Shown: one piece after another, positions 4,900 to 5,800 of the stretch
Numbering within the stretch: the first letter of the stretch is position 1
How the letters are laid out: every line of letters starts with the position of its first letter
Assembly: GCA_002391225.1 (NCBI GenBank)
Contig: DGRV01000102.1
Span: 1-5,800 of the forward strand
DNA from: Christensenella sp. UBA4379
GTDB lineage: Bacteria > Bacillota > Clostridia > Christensenellales > Aristaeellaceae
Length of the DNA stretch: 5,800 nucleotides
Direction: 5' to 3'
The notes under the pieces: model-generated
The model's input: only the letters and a program-made list of their open reading frames with translations
Database searches by the model: none
Told to the model about the DNA's origin: nothing
Program-made: the position numbers and the translations under genes

Positions 4900-4968
4900 G
4901 GGGAAACACTCCTTCCATTTAATAAAACAGTTTGATGAGGCGGAAAACATCCATTTACCGCCGACCAT

Positions 4969-4997
4969 ATCTTACCACAGAAGCCGATGAATGGCAA
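4969..4997 (-). promoter_or_regulatory. Promoter of pgk-tpiA operon
   Basis: On the minus strand TTGCCA (4992-4997, five of six) and TAAGAT (4969-4974, four of six) have a 17-bp spacer, and TGG just before the -10 gives an extended -10 element. A start near 4962 gives a leader of about 63 bases to the pgk ATG. No other comparable candidate lies nearer the gene. Confidence 0.7.
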
Positions 4998-5018
4998 GAA
5001 AAATCCAATTTCTCCATC

Positions 5019-5047
5019 TTGCAAAATTCCCGTTTTTCCTGTACAAT
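5019..5047 (+). promoter_or_regulatory. Promoter of tyrS leader
   Basis: TTGCAA (5019-5024, five of six) and TACAAT (5042-5047, five of six) have an ideal 17-bp spacer. A start near 5054 places the whole T-box in the transcript. Its -35 box lies about 21 bp from that of the divergent pgk promoter. Confidence 0.85.
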
Positions 5048-5053
5048 ATCCCC

Positions 5054-5323
5054 GTACCCAAGATGGCGAAGATGGAGCCAAGTAATCCCCTGTCCGCTTA
5101 TTTGAAGAGATCGTCCGGTCGGTGCGAGGGCGAAGGCGGCGCTGGATGAATACCCTCCGGAGCCGCTCCCCAAACGAAGGGCCTCTTTCAGTAGGCGGAG
5201 CCGGTCGCGCCCGATACAGCGCAGCTCGAGGGGCGGCCTATCTCCGCCCGAAGCAGAGGTGGTACCACGAAGCGCTCCTGTCGTCCTCTGTTCCCGAAAA
5301 ACGGGAACGGGGGCTGATTTTTT
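5054..5323 (+). promoter_or_regulatory. Tyrosine T-box riboswitch leader
   Basis: This leader senses uncharged tRNA-Tyr and lets tyrS transcription continue only when tyrosine charging is low. Stem I runs from about 5107 and contains the GGTGCGAGG segment (5121-5129). The specifier region is GATGAATACCCTCCGGAGC with tyrosine codon TAC at 5151-5153. CAGTAGGCGGAGCCGG (5189-5204) fits the conserved stem III approach. The T box AGAGGTGGTACCACG is at 5255-5269. The antiterminator is textbook: helix CAGAGG/CCTCTG (5254-5259 with 5285-5290), the seven-base bulge TGGTACC (5260-5266), then helix ACGA/TCGT (5267-5270 with 5281-5284). TGGT would pair with ACCA, agreeing with the A discriminator of tRNA-Tyr. 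The same CCTCTG is used by the terminator, so the two folds exclude each other. Boundaries are approximate at the 5' end. Confidence 0.93.
5285..5323 (+). terminator. T-box-controlled terminator before tyrS
   Basis: CCTCTGTTCCCG (5285-5296) pairs with CGGGAACGGGGG (5302-5313) over 12 bases including two G-T wobbles, with a five-A loop, followed by six T at 5318-5323. It is the default off state of the T-box. Confidence 0.92.
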
Positions 5324-5340
5324 ATACGGGAGGTTTTTTT

Positions 5341-5800
5341 ATGGGTATCTATGAAGAACTGGAAGCGCGCGGCCTGATCGCGCAGGTGACGGACGAAAAG
5401 GAGATCCGGGAGCTGATCAACAACGGCGGGGCCCGCTTCTACATCGGCTTTGACCCGACGGCGGATTCCCTGCACGTGGGCCACTTTATGGCCCTGTGCC
5501 TGATGAAGCGCCTGCAGATGGCCGGCAACAAGCCGGTGGTCCTGCTGGGCGGCGGCACCGGCTACATCGGCGACCCGACCGGCCGCACCGACATGCGCAG
5601 CATGATGACGCCGGAAACCATTCAGCATAACTGCGAATGCTTCAAAAAGCAGATCGAGCGGTTCATCGAGTTCGGGGAGGACAAGGCCATCGCCGTCAAC
5701 AACGCCGACTGGCTGCTGAACCTCAAGTGGATCGACATGCTCCGCGAGGTCGGCCCGCATTTCTCCGTCAACAATATGCTGCGGGCGGAGTGCTACAAGC
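5341..5800 (+). CDS. tyrS: Tyrosyl-tRNA synthetase (3' truncated by window)
   Basis: Charges tRNA-Tyr with tyrosine in the cytoplasm; class I synthetase. The first 153 residues are visible. They line up with the Bacillus stearothermophilus numbering without gaps at the key sites: Tyr34, Gly36 and Asp38 in FYIGFDPT, His45 and His48 of the HIGH signature (here HVGH), and Asp78 in GDPTGR. Position 35 is Ile and 51 is Ala, where variants are tolerated. HFSVNNMLRAECYK near the edge continues the catalytic domain. The KMSKS loop and the C-terminal tRNA-binding S4-like domain lie outside. GGGAGG at 5328-5333, seven bases before ATG 5341, supports the start. Expression is governed by the T-box leader directly upstream. 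Confidence 0.97.
   Translation, partial: MGIYEELEARGLIAQVTDEKEIRELINNGGARFYIGFDPTADSLHVGHFMALCLMKRLQMAGNKPVVLLGGGTGYIGDPTGRTDMRSMMTPETIQHNCECFKKQIERFIEFGEDKAIAVNNADWLLNLKWIDMLREVGPHFSVNNMLRAECYK

Noticed and set aside
3631..4935. A 434-residue plus-strand open frame antisense to pgk
   Set aside because: Its Gly/Asp/Val/Leu-heavy composition is the mirror of a GC-rich gene; pgk on the other strand has every diagnostic motif and a proper ribosome binding site.
5188..5760. Minus-strand open frame of 190 residues across the T-box and tyrS
   Set aside because: It would run through a highly specific riboswitch and the TyrS active site read from the other strand.
1..5800. CRISPR array, insertion sequence or transposase
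   Set aside because: No regularly spaced repeats, terminal inverted repeats or transposase-like reading frames were seen on either strand.

Overview
The window reads as chromosome from a GC-rich member of the Firmicutes (Bacillota), most likely a clostridial lineage. The evidence is a complete tyrosine T-box leader in front of tyrS, strong AGGAGG-type ribosome binding sites, an LLH-family phage holin, and a chromosome-encoded CCA on the tRNA. It has two parts: the end of a prophage or phage remnant (about 1-1740), and ordinary housekeeping chromosome (about 1830-5800). I cannot name the genus from this sequence.

Left part, rightward: a lysis cassette. A 5'-truncated NlpC/P60-type endolysin with an SH3b domain is followed, through an ATGA overlap, by a 28-residue single-helix membrane peptide. 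Next comes an 88-residue membrane-anchored coiled-coil protein, then an LLH-family holin with an unusual Thr/Pro/Glu-rich tail. Each small gene has its own strong Shine-Dalgarno sequence, so the four look like one operon. A GC-rich hairpin and a tandem 10-bp repeat follow. The cassette stops just short of the 3' end of a leftward tRNA-Leu(GAG) gene. Such tRNA ends are classic integration sites, so the phage/chromosome boundary probably lies between 1681 and 1863.

Middle: the tRNA has a consensus promoter (TTGACA, 17 bp, TATAAT) and an intrinsic terminator. A perfect 21-bp palindrome abuts its -35 box. The interval from the tRNA promoter to the next gene (1993-2187) holds G-rich DNA with a quadruplex motif. 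It also holds a stretch (2081-2151) that can fold rightward into nested helices plus a pseudoknot and then runs into six T. I read this as a candidate unrecognised small structured RNA, and it is the main item for a second look.

Right part: a leftward operon of pgk, tpiA and a zinc-ribbon, two-helix membrane protein of unknown function. It is driven by a promoter at 4969-4997 and closed by an intrinsic terminator at 2152-2173. Pgk and TpiA are neighbouring steps of lower glycolysis. The third gene sits where other Firmicutes usually carry gpmI/eno. Divergently from pgk, a promoter at 5019-5047 drives a T-box leader with specifier codon TAC, an antiterminator and a terminator. That leader controls tyrS, which is cut by the right edge of the window. 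All long open frames antisense to pgk, tpiA and the zinc-ribbon gene are GC-driven shadows.
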